Positions 33,986 to 43,295 of a DNA stretch of 64,000 bases are shown piece by piece (position 1 is the stretch's first letter; every line of letters begins with the position of its first letter). The notes under the pieces are model-generated. The model had not been told where the DNA came from and made no database searches. It saw nothing but the letters and a program-made list of their open reading frames with translations. Source of the DNA: Deltaproteobacteria bacterium (GTDB lineage: Bacteria > Myxococcota_C > UBA6777); NCBI GenBank assembly GCA_006226375.1, contig SBHC01000083.1, positions 1 to 64,000 on the forward strand, read 5' to 3'. The position numbers and the translations under genes are program-made.

Positions 33986-35521
33986 GTGAAGCAAATAGGT
34001 TACATAGTCGGCTGGACTCTGGTGTTTGGGGTCTGGCTCGGCGGCGTTTGTGCTTCCAACAGCTACGCCAAGTCAGCGGTGTTTCTCGCTGGAGACGCCA
34101 CCTTTCTCAAGAGCGCCATCCACAAGCAGGTTCATTCCATTCTGAAACGTCGAGGGTATCTGGTTCTTTCGGAGAACAATGGGGCTGACCCCTTGGTGGT
34201 TCAGGTCGCACCGAACGGTCGGGTGTGGGTGAAGACGTCTCTCTTGCGTCATCGATTTGTCATCCCTGAACGGTACAAAACGTCGAAAATTCGTGCCCGC
34301 GCCATTGTTCTCTTCATTGAGTTGTTTCGGGGGATGCTTCGTCGCAAGCGGCAGCAGATGGAAGCTCGTCAACCGCCCAAACGACGGGCCTTCGCCAGGA
34401 CACGACGCAAGCCTCCCACGTACCGGAGTATGCTTTCTGCCATTCCTGAGAGGCGTGTCCCTCCCCGTCGAGCTGTGCCTCGAAGAAATGTTGTTCCGCG
34501 TCGCGCTGTTCGTTCGCGGGCTTTGCCAAGGCGAACCCCTGCAAGGAAAGCCCCTAGACGACGAGCTGTTGTCCCGCGCCGGGCTCCTGTTCGCCGGGTT
34601 CCAGTTGTGCGTCGAGTGGCCCCAACCCGTCGTATCCCACCGATTCGTCGGGCGGTGCCTGTACGAACGCGGGCTCCTGTTCGCCGTCCTTTGCCAGCGC
34701 GTCGGCCTCCCCCTGTACGTCGGGCTCCGTTGGTTCGTCGAGTTGTTCCGGTTCGTCCACGACCTGTGCGCCGGGTTCCTGTGCGTGTGGCTCGTAGGTT
34801 GCCGCCCCCTCGTAGAGTTGTTCCTCGTCGGAGCGTTCCAGCGCGCAGGGTGGTGTTGCGTGTGCCTCCTCGGCGGAGGACGGTTGCGTTGGGTGGCGGA
34901 GTGGTGCGACGCTTGCCTCCGCGTCCGCTTCCTCCTGGTTCCCGACGGGGTTGGTTTGGTATTGAACTTGCCGCAGGGGCCAACCTGGGACTGGGAGACG
35001 GCGTAACCCGAGGGGCGGGCGATCAGATCTCGTCCAACATCTTGACCAGCTCGCAGTTCTCAGGCCGGTTGTCCTTCATTGGCGGGCCGATCTGGCAAGA
35101 GTGGCCTTGGCTTACCTTTCGTTTGGAAGGGACGTTTGGGATCGCTCCTGTCTCTCGCAGCGCAACCCCTACGTTTTTGCTGCGACCGGTTGCTTTGGTG
35201 GGGGTCATGCTTCCAACGCCGACCTCCCATCTTCGCATTCACCTGGAGCTGGGCGGCTTTGCTGAGGTGTTCTTCGTCAATGGAGCGGCGCGGAACAACG
35301 GCACCACGCAGGCCACAACATTGTTTCGAGGAGGGGTCAAATTCACCCCTCGGTTTGATCTGCCGCGTGTGTTGGGCAGCTCTCGCTTTCATCTTTTTGT
35401 GGCGCCTTCCCTTTATTTTTCGCCTTTTCGCGCGCCGATCCTGGAGCAAGGTCAGGTTGTCTTTCAAGCGGACTTTTGGCAATTGGATCTTGTGCTTGGA
35501 GTGCGTTGGAAGGCCTACTGA
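33986..35521 (+). CDS. Secreted protein with Arg/Pro-rich linker and barrel-like C-terminus
   Basis: A 511-residue exported protein. The signal peptide ends near YAKSA (about residue 30). A small domain follows (30-120), then about 200 residues (125-325) made almost only of Arg, Pro, Val and Ala in RR-x-x-P patterns. The C-terminal part (330-511) alternates polar and hydrophobic residues like an outer-membrane beta-barrel. The start is GTG with no obvious Shine-Dalgarno site. The linker may bind acidic polymers such as LPS, DNA or polysaccharide, by inference. A similar but shorter Arg/Pro tail is found in the protein at 60096. No family name can be given. Confidence 0.75.
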   Translation: MKQIGYIVGWTLVFGVWLGGVCASNSYAKSAVFLAGDATFLKSAIHKQVHSILKRRGYLVLSENNGADPLVVQVAPNGRVWVKTSLLRHRFVIPERYKTSKIRARAIVLFIELFRGMLRRKRQQMEARQPPKRRAFARTRRKPPTYRSMLSAIPERRVPPRRAVPRRNVVPRRAVRSRALPRRTPARKAPRRRAVVPRRAPVRRVPVVRRVAPTRRIPPIRRAVPVRTRAPVRRPLPARRPPPVRRAPLVRRVVPVRPRPVRRVPVRVARRLPPPRRVVPRRSVPARRVVLRVPPRRRTVALGGGVVRRLPPRPLPPGSRRGWFGIELAAGANLGLGDGVTRGAGDQISSNILTSSQFSGRLSFIGGPIWQEWPWLTFRLEGTFGIAPVSRSATPTFLLRPVALVGVMLPTPTSHLRIHLELGGFAEVFFVNGAARNNGTTQATTLFRGGVKFTPRFDLPRVLGSSRFHLFVAPSLYFSPFRAPILEQGQVVFQADFWQLDLVLGVRWKAY

Positions 35522-35563
35522 AGCCGACTTGTGGCAAATTGATCCAATGTTTGCTAAAAAAGT

Positions 35564-36316
35564 TTGAAAAAGAATCTTGGGCCAAACGACTTTACCAACA
35601 GAAAGGTTCCGAGCGGGTTGATTGATGTGATCATCATCACAGCTTGGGATGGACGTGATACGTTGAGTGAGCTTGAACGTGGAGTAGATCAAGATTCGGC
35701 TGAAGCTTTTGAAGAACAGCTGAAGACCGACAGAGACCTGGTTGAAAAGATTGTTCGTGGAGACGAACGAGCGTTTCGACAAATGTACCGGGCTTATTCG
35801 CCAGGACTGCTTCGGCGCCTGATGCAATGGCTCGGAAATGCACAACAAGCGGAAGATTGTTTGCAGCAGGTCTTCTTGGAAGCTCTACGATCCTTCGAAC
35901 GTTATCGAGGCGAAGGAAAGCTCAGTTCCTGGCTTCATCGCATCGCCACCAATGTGGTGATGGACTTGTTTCGGAAGAACAAGCGGATTAAGTCATTGAT
36001 GGAGCGTGTCACTCCACCTGCTGACGCCGACCCCGCGGACTCGTCTCCTCCCATACCGGAGACCTTGTTTCTACGTGAAGAGGTGAGAGAGTTGGTACAC
36101 GACGTCTTGAACAAGCTAAGCGCCCAAAAACGTATGGCCATTCTGTTGTGTGATATGGAAGGTCTAGCGTTGGAGCAGGCAGCTTCGCAGATGGGAGTTC
36201 CGCCGGGTACGGTGGGATCACGCCTGTACCATGGTCGGCGAGAGTTCCAAAAGAAAGCGGAGATTGAATGTCGTCGTCGAGGGCTATCCCTCCACGATCT
36301 CATGATCGAAGAGTAA
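35564..36316 (+). CDS. ECF-family RNA polymerase sigma factor
   Basis: A protein of up to 250 residues with sigma region 2 (about 60-130; QQAEDCLQQVFLEALRSF and SSWLHRIATNVVMDLFRK) and region 4 (about 175-235; KRMAILLCDMEGLALEQAASQMGVPPGTVGSRLYHGR). The start is uncertain: TTG at 35564 opens the frame, and alternatives such as the GTG codon in the VIII segment near residue 22 would remove a poorly conserved N-terminus. It is followed after 45 bases by a FecR-like membrane protein, the expected anti-sigma partner. It probably directs transcription of the downstream lipoprotein genes. Confidence 0.92.
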   Translation: MKKNLGPNDFTNRKVPSGLIDVIIITAWDGRDTLSELERGVDQDSAEAFEEQLKTDRDLVEKIVRGDERAFRQMYRAYSPGLLRRLMQWLGNAQQAEDCLQQVFLEALRSFERYRGEGKLSSWLHRIATNVVMDLFRKNKRIKSLMERVTPPADADPADSSPPIPETLFLREEVRELVHDVLNKLSAQKRMAILLCDMEGLALEQAASQMGVPPGTVGSRLYHGRREFQKKAEIECRRRGLSLHDLMIEE

Positions 36317-36361
36317 ACGACGAGGGCATCCAAGGCCTCCCCAACATACGGTACAATCACC

Positions 36362-37513
36362 ATGAATGGTTCCACGACACAAGACAATTCGGCCCCTCCC
36401 TGGCTCTCTTCAGAGCACGAGAGCTTGATCCTGGAACGAGTGGAGTCACATGTTCTCCATGAATTCCGGAAAACATACGGGGACGCCAAGCCAAGTCTGG
36501 CGGAGCGTCTCCAGAATGTGTGGGCTTGGGGACTGGGCAGCGCGATGGCTGCGACGGCCGCGCTCCTGTTCTTTGTGGTTCAACCCTTCGCAGGTCCCTC
36601 CCTCCAATCCAAAGGTGGCGTTGGACTCCAAGCCATCTCAGCGAATACCACTGCCGTCCGGGTCAAGCCCGGTCAAACAGGCTCGGTCGAAGAGGCCAAC
36701 CGCTGGAAGGTCAAGCTCGGACAAGAAACCAAGCTCGCCGTCGTCAACGAGAACCCCAAGAAACGTCGAGTTCAATTGCAGCGTGGCTTTGTTCATGTGG
36801 ATGTCACCAAAGGAACCATGGAACAGTTTGTTGTTGAAAGTGACAACGTCCAGGTTGTGGTGACAGGTACCAACTTTACCGTGGAGCGACAGGGCTCCTG
36901 GATGCGCGTCGAACTCTTCCATGGCTCGGTTCATCTCCGAATCCCAGGCAAAGAGAGCGTCATGCTCAAGCCCGGCGAAGGCGTTCGGGTCCATGTCACG
37001 ACAGGCCGACACAAAAAGTATGACTTGCCGCCTGCGAGTCATCGCTCGCCCCAACTTCGCTTCCAGTGGTTGCAAAAGAAGGGTCGTCTGAACGAACTGT
37101 ATGTGTACTCGATGGATCTGTCCGTGAGTCGCCAGGTCGCCAAGGACAAGCAGGTGGAGCTGCTCCGCAAAGCGGCTGACATTCTGCAGGGCAAGCAGCG
37201 TGACTCCCAGTCCTTGAAGATCCGTAAGTTGCTCTCCTACACAAAGGTCGACAACAGCTACAACGACCTCAACTTTGCCGAGCGCATCGCAAACTGTGAG
37301 CGAGTGTTCTCGTTCGATACGACCTACTGCATCAAGCTGAAGGAAGAGTTTGTCCGACGGTATCCCAAAACCGGGATTCAAGTGGGCACCATCGCCTGCC
37401 AGCTGGTGGATGACTTGACGAAGCGAGCAAAAGCGAATCCGTCCTTCCGCCAGGATGACCTCGCGAAGGCTGAGAAACTTCGCACCCAATACTCTTGCAA
37501 AACTGGGCAATAA
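36362..37513 (+). CDS. FecR-like anti-sigma/regulator membrane protein
   Basis: A 383-residue single-pass protein. A cytoplasmic N-terminus (1-55) precedes a transmembrane helix (about 57-76), then a periplasmic FecR domain containing VVVTGTNFTVER and a repeating beta pattern (about 90-230). The C-terminal region (230-383) is helical, TPR-like, with four cysteines. FecR proteins transmit surface signals to ECF sigma factors. It follows the sigma gene closely, and the next gene, a Cys-rich lipoprotein, starts four bases after its stop, so all three are likely one operon. Confidence 0.87.
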   Translation: MNGSTTQDNSAPPWLSSEHESLILERVESHVLHEFRKTYGDAKPSLAERLQNVWAWGLGSAMAATAALLFFVVQPFAGPSLQSKGGVGLQAISANTTAVRVKPGQTGSVEEANRWKVKLGQETKLAVVNENPKKRRVQLQRGFVHVDVTKGTMEQFVVESDNVQVVVTGTNFTVERQGSWMRVELFHGSVHLRIPGKESVMLKPGEGVRVHVTTGRHKKYDLPPASHRSPQLRFQWLQKKGRLNELYVYSMDLSVSRQVAKDKQVELLRKAADILQGKQRDSQSLKIRKLLSYTKVDNSYNDLNFAERIANCERVFSFDTTYCIKLKEEFVRRYPKTGIQVGTIACQLVDDLTKRAKANPSFRQDDLAKAEKLRTQYSCKTGQ

Positions 37514-37517
37514 GACC

Positions 37518-38795
37518 ATGTGGATGCGAGCGATGCGGCACACCCAAGACCATCGCTTCCCATCCAGAACTGTAGGCAAGTCGGCTGCAGCCTGGTGTCT
37601 GCGTTGCCTTGCTCTGTTGTGGTTGGTAGGCGCAATGACCGGTTGTTTTTCCATGCCTGTCGAGATGGATCAGGTTTGGAAAGCTTGCGACCACACCTGC
37701 GAAACCAACGCCAACTGCAGCCATTGCTTTGGTGACAAAGGCGAACTCACACGCTGCATCGGTGGGCGCTGTGTGGTTCCTCCTCCTCCTCCTTCCTGTC
37801 CTTCCACTTGCACCCAACATGACGATTGTTTGCCCTGCCCAGACAAGCCTTCTCATTGTGCTGCCGGCTCTTGCAAGCCTGGACTTCCACCCAATCCCAA
37901 CTGCAAAGAACCTTGCGCCTCGGATTCTGACTGCAACGATTGCCAGGGCAAGGCCTTGGCCTGTCTTCGTGGGAAATGTCAGCCTCCTCCGAAGTGCCCA
38001 TCGTCTTGCAAAGACTCGAAAGAATGTGATGCTTGTGGGAACGGAAAAACGTCCTGCATTGCAGGCGTGTGCGAAGACCCCAACGTTTGTCCCCAAAAGT
38101 GCGACACTGACGGTCAATGTAGCGTTTGTCAGGACGGTCGGCTCTCCTGTGTTGAGGGCCAATGTCAGAAGCCTCCCTTGGGCTGCCCCTCTTCGTGCAA
38201 GGGAGACAAAGACTGTCAATTCTGCCCTCTAAGCCAAGGCACTTGCCAAAACGGTGTATGCAGCACAGGTCCCCAGTGTCCTGGAACTTGCCAAAGCGAC
38301 CAGGACTGCGCCCAGTGTCCCAACGCCCGGACCACCTGCGTGAAACCAGGGACTCCTTCGGGGGTTTGCTTGCCAGCAGGTGGAAGCTCTTGCCCTGCGA
38401 CTTGCTCCACAAACGGTGATTGTTCCTCTTGCGACTCCGGTCGCTTGGGCTGCCGCAAAGTAGGCTCCTACCAAATGTGCCTCCCTGCTCCTCCAACATG
38501 TGCGCCGAATTGTCAGAGAGATGCGGACTGTGCAGGCTGTCCCAACGGGGAAGTGATGTGCAGAGGCGGGCGTTGCACGGCAGGGCCTGGTCAATGCCCT
38601 TCGCGATGCTCCACAAATCGTGATTGCCTATCTTGTCCCAACGGAAGCACCTATCGCTGTGTGAGCAACCAATGTTCCTCGAACGATAACCAGTGCCCCT
38701 CCACTTGTCGGAGCAATACGGATTGTGTGGATTGCACAGACAATCGAACGGTTTGCCGCCTTATGGCAGGCACCCGACGATGTGTTCGGCCTTAA
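37518..38795 (+). CDS. Cysteine-module lipoprotein
   Basis: A 425-residue lipoprotein with lipobox MTGC (Cys at about residue 43). The rest is a chain of about ten modules of 35-40 residues with the pattern C-x2-3-C-x(5-6)-C-x2-C-x(5-8)-C-x(3-6)-C, for example CPSSCKDSKECDACGNGK. Spacing of cysteines implies disulfide-linked small domains on the outer surface. The ATG at 37518 is the first that gives a plausible signal peptide; the frame extends upstream inside the FecR gene. It lies four bases after the FecR-like gene, and 79 bases before a second Cys-module lipoprotein. Function is unknown; surface binding is plausible. Confidence 0.8.
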   Translation: MWMRAMRHTQDHRFPSRTVGKSAAAWCLRCLALLWLVGAMTGCFSMPVEMDQVWKACDHTCETNANCSHCFGDKGELTRCIGGRCVVPPPPPSCPSTCTQHDDCLPCPDKPSHCAAGSCKPGLPPNPNCKEPCASDSDCNDCQGKALACLRGKCQPPPKCPSSCKDSKECDACGNGKTSCIAGVCEDPNVCPQKCDTDGQCSVCQDGRLSCVEGQCQKPPLGCPSSCKGDKDCQFCPLSQGTCQNGVCSTGPQCPGTCQSDQDCAQCPNARTTCVKPGTPSGVCLPAGGSSCPATCSTNGDCSSCDSGRLGCRKVGSYQMCLPAPPTCAPNCQRDADCAGCPNGEVMCRGGRCTAGPGQCPSRCSTNRDCLSCPNGSTYRCVSNQCSSNDNQCPSTCRSNTDCVDCTDNRTVCRLMAGTRRCVRP

Positions 38796-38874
38796 GATGC
38801 GAATCTTTTCTTGATGTTTTGTGTTTGAAGGGTAGTACCCAACCATTTCTGTTGTTCAGATGGGAGACTTTTGA

Positions 38875-40671
38875 ATGAAGCAAACAATGCAACAAACTCT
38901 GATGGCATGCCTGGTGTGTGTCTTTGTCGGTGCTTTCTTCGTCCACTGTAGCAACAACGGCGCAGGCACTGACGCATGTACGTCAGATGCTCAATGTGGC
39001 GTTGGACAAAGCTGTGTCAGCAACAAGTGCCAAAACAACGGAACCAGCGGCACGGATGGAGCGGTCGCCGAAGAAGGTTCGGGTACCAAAGAAGGTTCTG
39101 CCAGCACATGCCCCGCAACTTGCAAGTCCGACAGCGACTGCTCAACTTGCGAAGGTGGCTTCACCAAGTGTGCGCAGCGCCCCAACGGTGAGGGTGTCTG
39201 CATCCTCGACGACAGCAACCCTGTCTGCCCCGACACCTGCGAGAAAGACTCAGACTGTGCGCAATGTCCTGACGGTCTCCACATCTGCAGCCCCTTGAAA
39301 AAGTGCATCCTCGACAACCTGCCCCCTGCCTGCACCAAGAACGAAGAGTGTGGCGCGGGTCAGGTCTGCAACAACGGTGTTTGCGAAAACGCGCCCCCTC
39401 CCGGATGCTCCAAAGACGAAGACTGTGCTGCAGGCCAAGTGTGCACCAACAACAAGTGTGAGCAGGCTCCTCCTCCCCCAGGCTGTACCACGGATGCAGA
39501 CTGCAAGGCCGGTGAATCTTGCACCAACGGCAAGTGTGTCGCGCCCCAACCCAACTGCACCAAAGACGAAGATTGTCCCCAAGGACAAGTCTGCAACAAC
39601 GGCGTTTGCTTGCTTCCCCAATCAGGCTGTCGACAAGACTCTGACTGCAAAGCTGGCGAGACCTGCACCAACGGAAATTGTGTAGCGCCTCCCACAGGCT
39701 GCACCAAAGACAGCGACTGCAAAACCGGCGAGACCTGCAACAACGGCAAGTGCGAAGCGCCTCCCACAGGCTGCACCAAAGACTCCGACTGCAAAACCGG
39801 CGAAACCTGCAACAACGGCAAATGCGAAGCGGCTTCAACCGGTTGCCAACGGGACAGCGACTGCAAAACAGGCGAGCGTTGCCTCGTGGGTATCTGCTTT
39901 GCCGGCTGTCGACGTGATAGCGACTGCCAGCAAGGCCAACAATGTTACGGTGGAACCTGTCAGTCTCCCTGTCGACGCGACAGCGACTGTCCCTCCGGCA
40001 AGAAGTGTATCTTGAACACCTGCCAGGATCAGAACGTTTGTGGCTCTGACCGAGACTGCGCAAGCGGCGAACGCTGTCAAAACTACAAGTGCATTACACC
40101 TCCCAAATGCACCAAGGAGTCGGACTGTCAAAGCGGTCAGGTGTGTGTGAACAGCACCTGTGTGCAAGCGCAGTGTCCCAGCTTCTGCTTGACTACGTCC
40201 CAGTGCTCGCGTTGCTCGGGCGGACGCACGACCTGTTCCCGTGGTCGCTGTACCACTTCAGGCTCGTCGGGCTGCCAGTCGAACGCTGATTGTCAGAACG
40301 GCCAGGTGTGCACCAACGGACAATGCCAGACTCCTGCTTGCACCACCGACAACGACTGCCGACGCGGCGAAACCTGCGACAACGGCACCTGCAAGTCTGC
40401 GACGTCTTGCACCCGCGACTCGGACTGCCAGCAAGGTGAAACCTGCAACAACGGCACCTGCCAGCAAAGCGGCGGCTCCACCTCTTGCAGATCCAACAAC
40501 GACTGCTCCAACGGTCAGCGTTGTATCCTGGGCAACTGTCGCTCCACCTGCCGTAGCAACAACGATTGCTCGTCCGGAGAACGCTGCATCGCGGGTTACT
40601 GTGGCGCGACCTGTCAGCGAAACAGCGACTGTCCTTCCGGCCAATCTTGCCAGTTTGGTGTCTGCAACTAG
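38875..40671 (+). CDS. Cysteine-module lipoprotein with EB-like repeats
   Basis: A 598-residue protein with a lipoprotein-type signal (Cys at about 25 after FFVH, an atypical lipobox). An acidic Gly/Ser linker is followed by two modules like those of the preceding lipoprotein and then about seventeen shorter modules of 20-25 residues, typically C-x4-DC-x2-G-x2-C-x-NG-x-C (for example CTKDSDCKTGETCNNGKC, present twice in near-identical form). This resembles EB or Dickkopf-like Cys modules common in large secreted proteins. The start has a GGGAG site. It is co-oriented with the sigma/FecR genes and probably under their control. Confidence 0.82.
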   Translation: MKQTMQQTLMACLVCVFVGAFFVHCSNNGAGTDACTSDAQCGVGQSCVSNKCQNNGTSGTDGAVAEEGSGTKEGSASTCPATCKSDSDCSTCEGGFTKCAQRPNGEGVCILDDSNPVCPDTCEKDSDCAQCPDGLHICSPLKKCILDNLPPACTKNEECGAGQVCNNGVCENAPPPGCSKDEDCAAGQVCTNNKCEQAPPPPGCTTDADCKAGESCTNGKCVAPQPNCTKDEDCPQGQVCNNGVCLLPQSGCRQDSDCKAGETCTNGNCVAPPTGCTKDSDCKTGETCNNGKCEAPPTGCTKDSDCKTGETCNNGKCEAASTGCQRDSDCKTGERCLVGICFAGCRRDSDCQQGQQCYGGTCQSPCRRDSDCPSGKKCILNTCQDQNVCGSDRDCASGERCQNYKCITPPKCTKESDCQSGQVCVNSTCVQAQCPSFCLTTSQCSRCSGGRTTCSRGRCTTSGSSGCQSNADCQNGQVCTNGQCQTPACTTDNDCRRGETCDNGTCKSATSCTRDSDCQQGETCNNGTCQQSGGSTSCRSNNDCSNGQRCILGNCRSTCRSNNDCSSGERCIAGYCGATCQRNSDCPSGQSCQFGVCN

Positions 40672-40816
40672 ATCCCCTCTGCATCCCTCCTTTTCTTCCC
40701 GTTTCTCTTCACCTGCATTTCTCTATGTTTTCCTAACGAGAATCTTCCTCGATGTGTCACACGTTTGTGGTAGCTTGTCAGGGTTGCTGAAATTGTAACT
40801 TGGAGAGGATACCCGA

Positions 40817-43282
40817 ATGGATGCTGCACAAGCTGCAAAGTTGGTGTTGGTTCAGTCTGTAGAGGCCGTGGATGACGAGGGGGAGATTCTTAGCTTTGAG
40901 GAGCGTCGCCAGGCCAACGCCTTCTTGGAGGGTGAGGATGCTGGATCACCCCTTCATGCCCAACTGGCTCGCACAGAGTGGTTAATGACCCATGTGAAAC
41001 GACGAGCCGATTGGCTGCTTTACTCCGCGCAGGCTCTCTCTGGGTTTCCCTGGTCGCTGACTCTGTTGTTGAGCTTCGTTGCAATCCTCGGCGGGGCAGG
41101 GGTTCAGGCTTTGGGCTCAGGAAAGTCCTTCCATGTGCTCTCTGTTTCGTTCTTGGGTCTCCTCGCCTGGAACGTTGTGAGCCTGGTGTTTTTGTTGTTG
41201 GGCCCCTGGCTGCTTCGTCGTTCTGGAAGGGGAGCAGCGCTCTCTCAGCCTGTCTCGACGCGCGGTTGGGGCTATGGGTTCATGTCGTTGTTCTTGGAGC
41301 TGCGACAGAAACTGTGGCTTCGTCGCGCCCCCTCATCGGAGCGGTTGATTCACAACGTGTCGCTGCGGTCGTTGCAGCGTTTTGTGGAGGTGTGGCCGCA
41401 GCATGGAGGTGGGTTGCTGCGTCTCCAAACGGCGCGAACTCTTCACCTCTGCATGATCTTGTTCTGTCTCAGCGCTATCGTTGTTGCGTACGCTTCAGGC
41501 CTCACCAAGTCCTATCATGCCACGGCAGAGAGCACCTTCTTGGGAACCCAGCAGGTGGTTGGGTTGCTGAAGGTGTTGTTTGTTCCGTCCCAATGGTTCC
41601 TCGGGCCGCTCCCTTCGATGCAGGCTGGTCCGCAAGGTCAGCTCGGCCTTGCTGGAATCTGGATCCATCATTACGCTCTCACTCTCACCTTGTTTGTTAT
41701 TGTTCCTCGCCTCCTCTTGTTCGTGGGGTCGTGGGTGCTTTGCTCCAGGCTCGGCGCTCGGTTGCCCTTGTCCCTCGTTGCTTTGGAAGAGGTCCCCACT
41801 CTCAATGTGGCGTTGGCTTCCCACACCAACGTTGGGAAAACCTCGCTGGCTCGCACGTTGTTGCGTCGCGATGTGGGTGAAGTTCGAGACGCTGAGCATG
41901 TCACTCGTCGCCGGGCTGGCTATTTCTTGGTCAACTCCCCGAATGTTCGGCTGCGATTGTGGGACACGCCAGGCTTTGGTGACGCTGCTGCGCTGGCCCA
42001 GCATCTACGGAAACCGCAAGGTTGGGCGTGGCTTCGAGCCTTGCAGGACCCCAAGCTTCGCTACGACCGCGAGGCCGCGCTCTCCCTCCAAGAAGAAGCT
42101 GACTTGATCCTCTATCTTGTCCCAGCCCACGGAGAAGATGGGGTCGAAGCGATGATTCGGAACGAGTGGGAGGTCCTTCAGCAGGTGGGGCGGCCTGTGT
42201 TGTGCATCCTCAATCGGTTGGAGGGTGCTGACTCGCAGAAAGAGACCGAGCTGCTCGAACGTTGGCGCTCCTTCTTCGCCAACAAGTCGCTGTGTCGGGG
42301 CGTCTTGTCGTTGGACGCGTTCTCCCGAACCCTTCAGGATGAGCAGCAGTTGTTTGACGCGATCGAGTCGGCCCTTCCTGAAGAACGCAAACCTCTCGCT
42401 CGACGGATTGGTGCCGAGTGGAAAGCCCAAACCGAGCAACGTCATCTGGCCGCGAGCGTCACATTGGCTGACCTCCTCTCCTCCCTCAAGCAGGACCAAG
42501 AACAAGAAGGGCGTGACCGAAAACAAGCCGCGCAACGTTTGCTCGGGCGAGCGGAGCGACTCATCGCGACCGCTCAAGACAAGATCGTGGAGCAGATGGG
42601 GCTTCAAGGTGAACTCCGCGACCGGATGATCACACAAGCAGAGACGTACCTTCGCAGCGTGATGCCGGATCGCGGCGAACGAACCTGGGGGGCCGTCCTT
42701 GGAGGTGCCATCACGGGTCTAGCGTCCGGTGTGGTCACGGACTTGCTCGCAGGCGGCCTGACCTTCTTTGGTGGTGCCGCTCTGGGTACGATCGCCGGCG
42801 CTCTTGGAGGCGTAGGACTGGCCGAAGGCTACCGACGCATCGGAAAGAAAGGTGACCGGGCGTTGGCTTGGGACAAGGACTTCCTTCACGGCGTCGCTTT
42901 GCGCCTCACCCTGGTGTATCTGGCAGCAGCCTCATTTGGAAGGGCGAGAGGAGCCTTTACCGACGAGGCTCTTGCGCGGCCTGAAGAGCTCAACTCGACG
43001 GACGATTCTGAACAAGTCGCCGCGTTGGTGCAATACCAGGCGACCTTGTTTGAAGCGACCGAGGTGGCTCTGCGAAAACACTGGGATTGGATCTGGACGT
43101 CTTTGGAAGACGAAAAGAGCGGCTGGGTTGGCGCGGTGCAAGCTCGACTTGGTAGCTCCCAAAAAGCAAAGGAACCCAACAATACACAAGGCTCCAGCAG
43201 GGAGAACCGGGCAAGCCAGCTTGAACAGAGATGCTCTGTGTTGCTGGAAGATGCGTTACAGCAATGGGGGCGGCTGCGCTGA
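40817..43282 (+). CDS. DUF2868-DUF3482 fusion: membrane GTPase
   Basis: An 821-residue protein. The N-terminal half (about 1-315) is a DUF2868-like membrane region with about four hydrophobic segments (SLTLLLSFVAILGGAGVQALG is near its start). The C-terminal half is a DUF3482-like GTPase with P-loop SHTNVGKTS (335-343), switch II WDTPGFGD, an NRLEG segment in the position of NKxD, a helical region and a glycine-rich hydrophobic hairpin (GAVLGGAITGLASG). In proteobacteria these two families are usually separate neighbouring genes, so this is a natural fusion supporting a joint role. The target is unknown. The start has a GGAG site and a 145-base upstream gap. Confidence 0.88.
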   Translation: MDAAQAAKLVLVQSVEAVDDEGEILSFEERRQANAFLEGEDAGSPLHAQLARTEWLMTHVKRRADWLLYSAQALSGFPWSLTLLLSFVAILGGAGVQALGSGKSFHVLSVSFLGLLAWNVVSLVFLLLGPWLLRRSGRGAALSQPVSTRGWGYGFMSLFLELRQKLWLRRAPSSERLIHNVSLRSLQRFVEVWPQHGGGLLRLQTARTLHLCMILFCLSAIVVAYASGLTKSYHATAESTFLGTQQVVGLLKVLFVPSQWFLGPLPSMQAGPQGQLGLAGIWIHHYALTLTLFVIVPRLLLFVGSWVLCSRLGARLPLSLVALEEVPTLNVALASHTNVGKTSLARTLLRRDVGEVRDAEHVTRRRAGYFLVNSPNVRLRLWDTPGFGDAAALAQHLRKPQGWAWLRALQDPKLRYDREAALSLQEEADLILYLVPAHGEDGVEAMIRNEWEVLQQVGRPVLCILNRLEGADSQKETELLERWRSFFANKSLCRGVLSLDAFSRTLQDEQQLFDAIESALPEERKPLARRIGAEWKAQTEQRHLAASVTLADLLSSLKQDQEQEGRDRKQAAQRLLGRAERLIATAQDKIVEQMGLQGELRDRMITQAETYLRSVMPDRGERTWGAVLGGAITGLASGVVTDLLAGGLTFFGGAALGTIAGALGGVGLAEGYRRIGKKGDRALAWDKDFLHGVALRLTLVYLAAASFGRARGAFTDEALARPEELNSTDDSEQVAALVQYQATLFEATEVALRKHWDWIWTSLEDEKSGWVGAVQARLGSSQKAKEPNNTQGSSRENRASQLEQRCSVLLEDALQQWGRLR

Positions 43283-43295
43283 TGTGAATATCTCA

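Noticed and set aside
33747-33989. 80-residue frame between the M50 gene and the Arg/Pro protein
   Set aside because: No ribosome-binding site, odd composition, and it overlaps the more plausible 40-residue frame and the following start.
34257-35006. Plus-strand frame rich in Leu/Cys/Arg overlapping the Arg/Pro protein
   Set aside because: It is a frame shift of the repetitive Arg/Pro codons. Minus-strand Thr/Arg/Gly-rich frames in the same place are rejected for the same reason.
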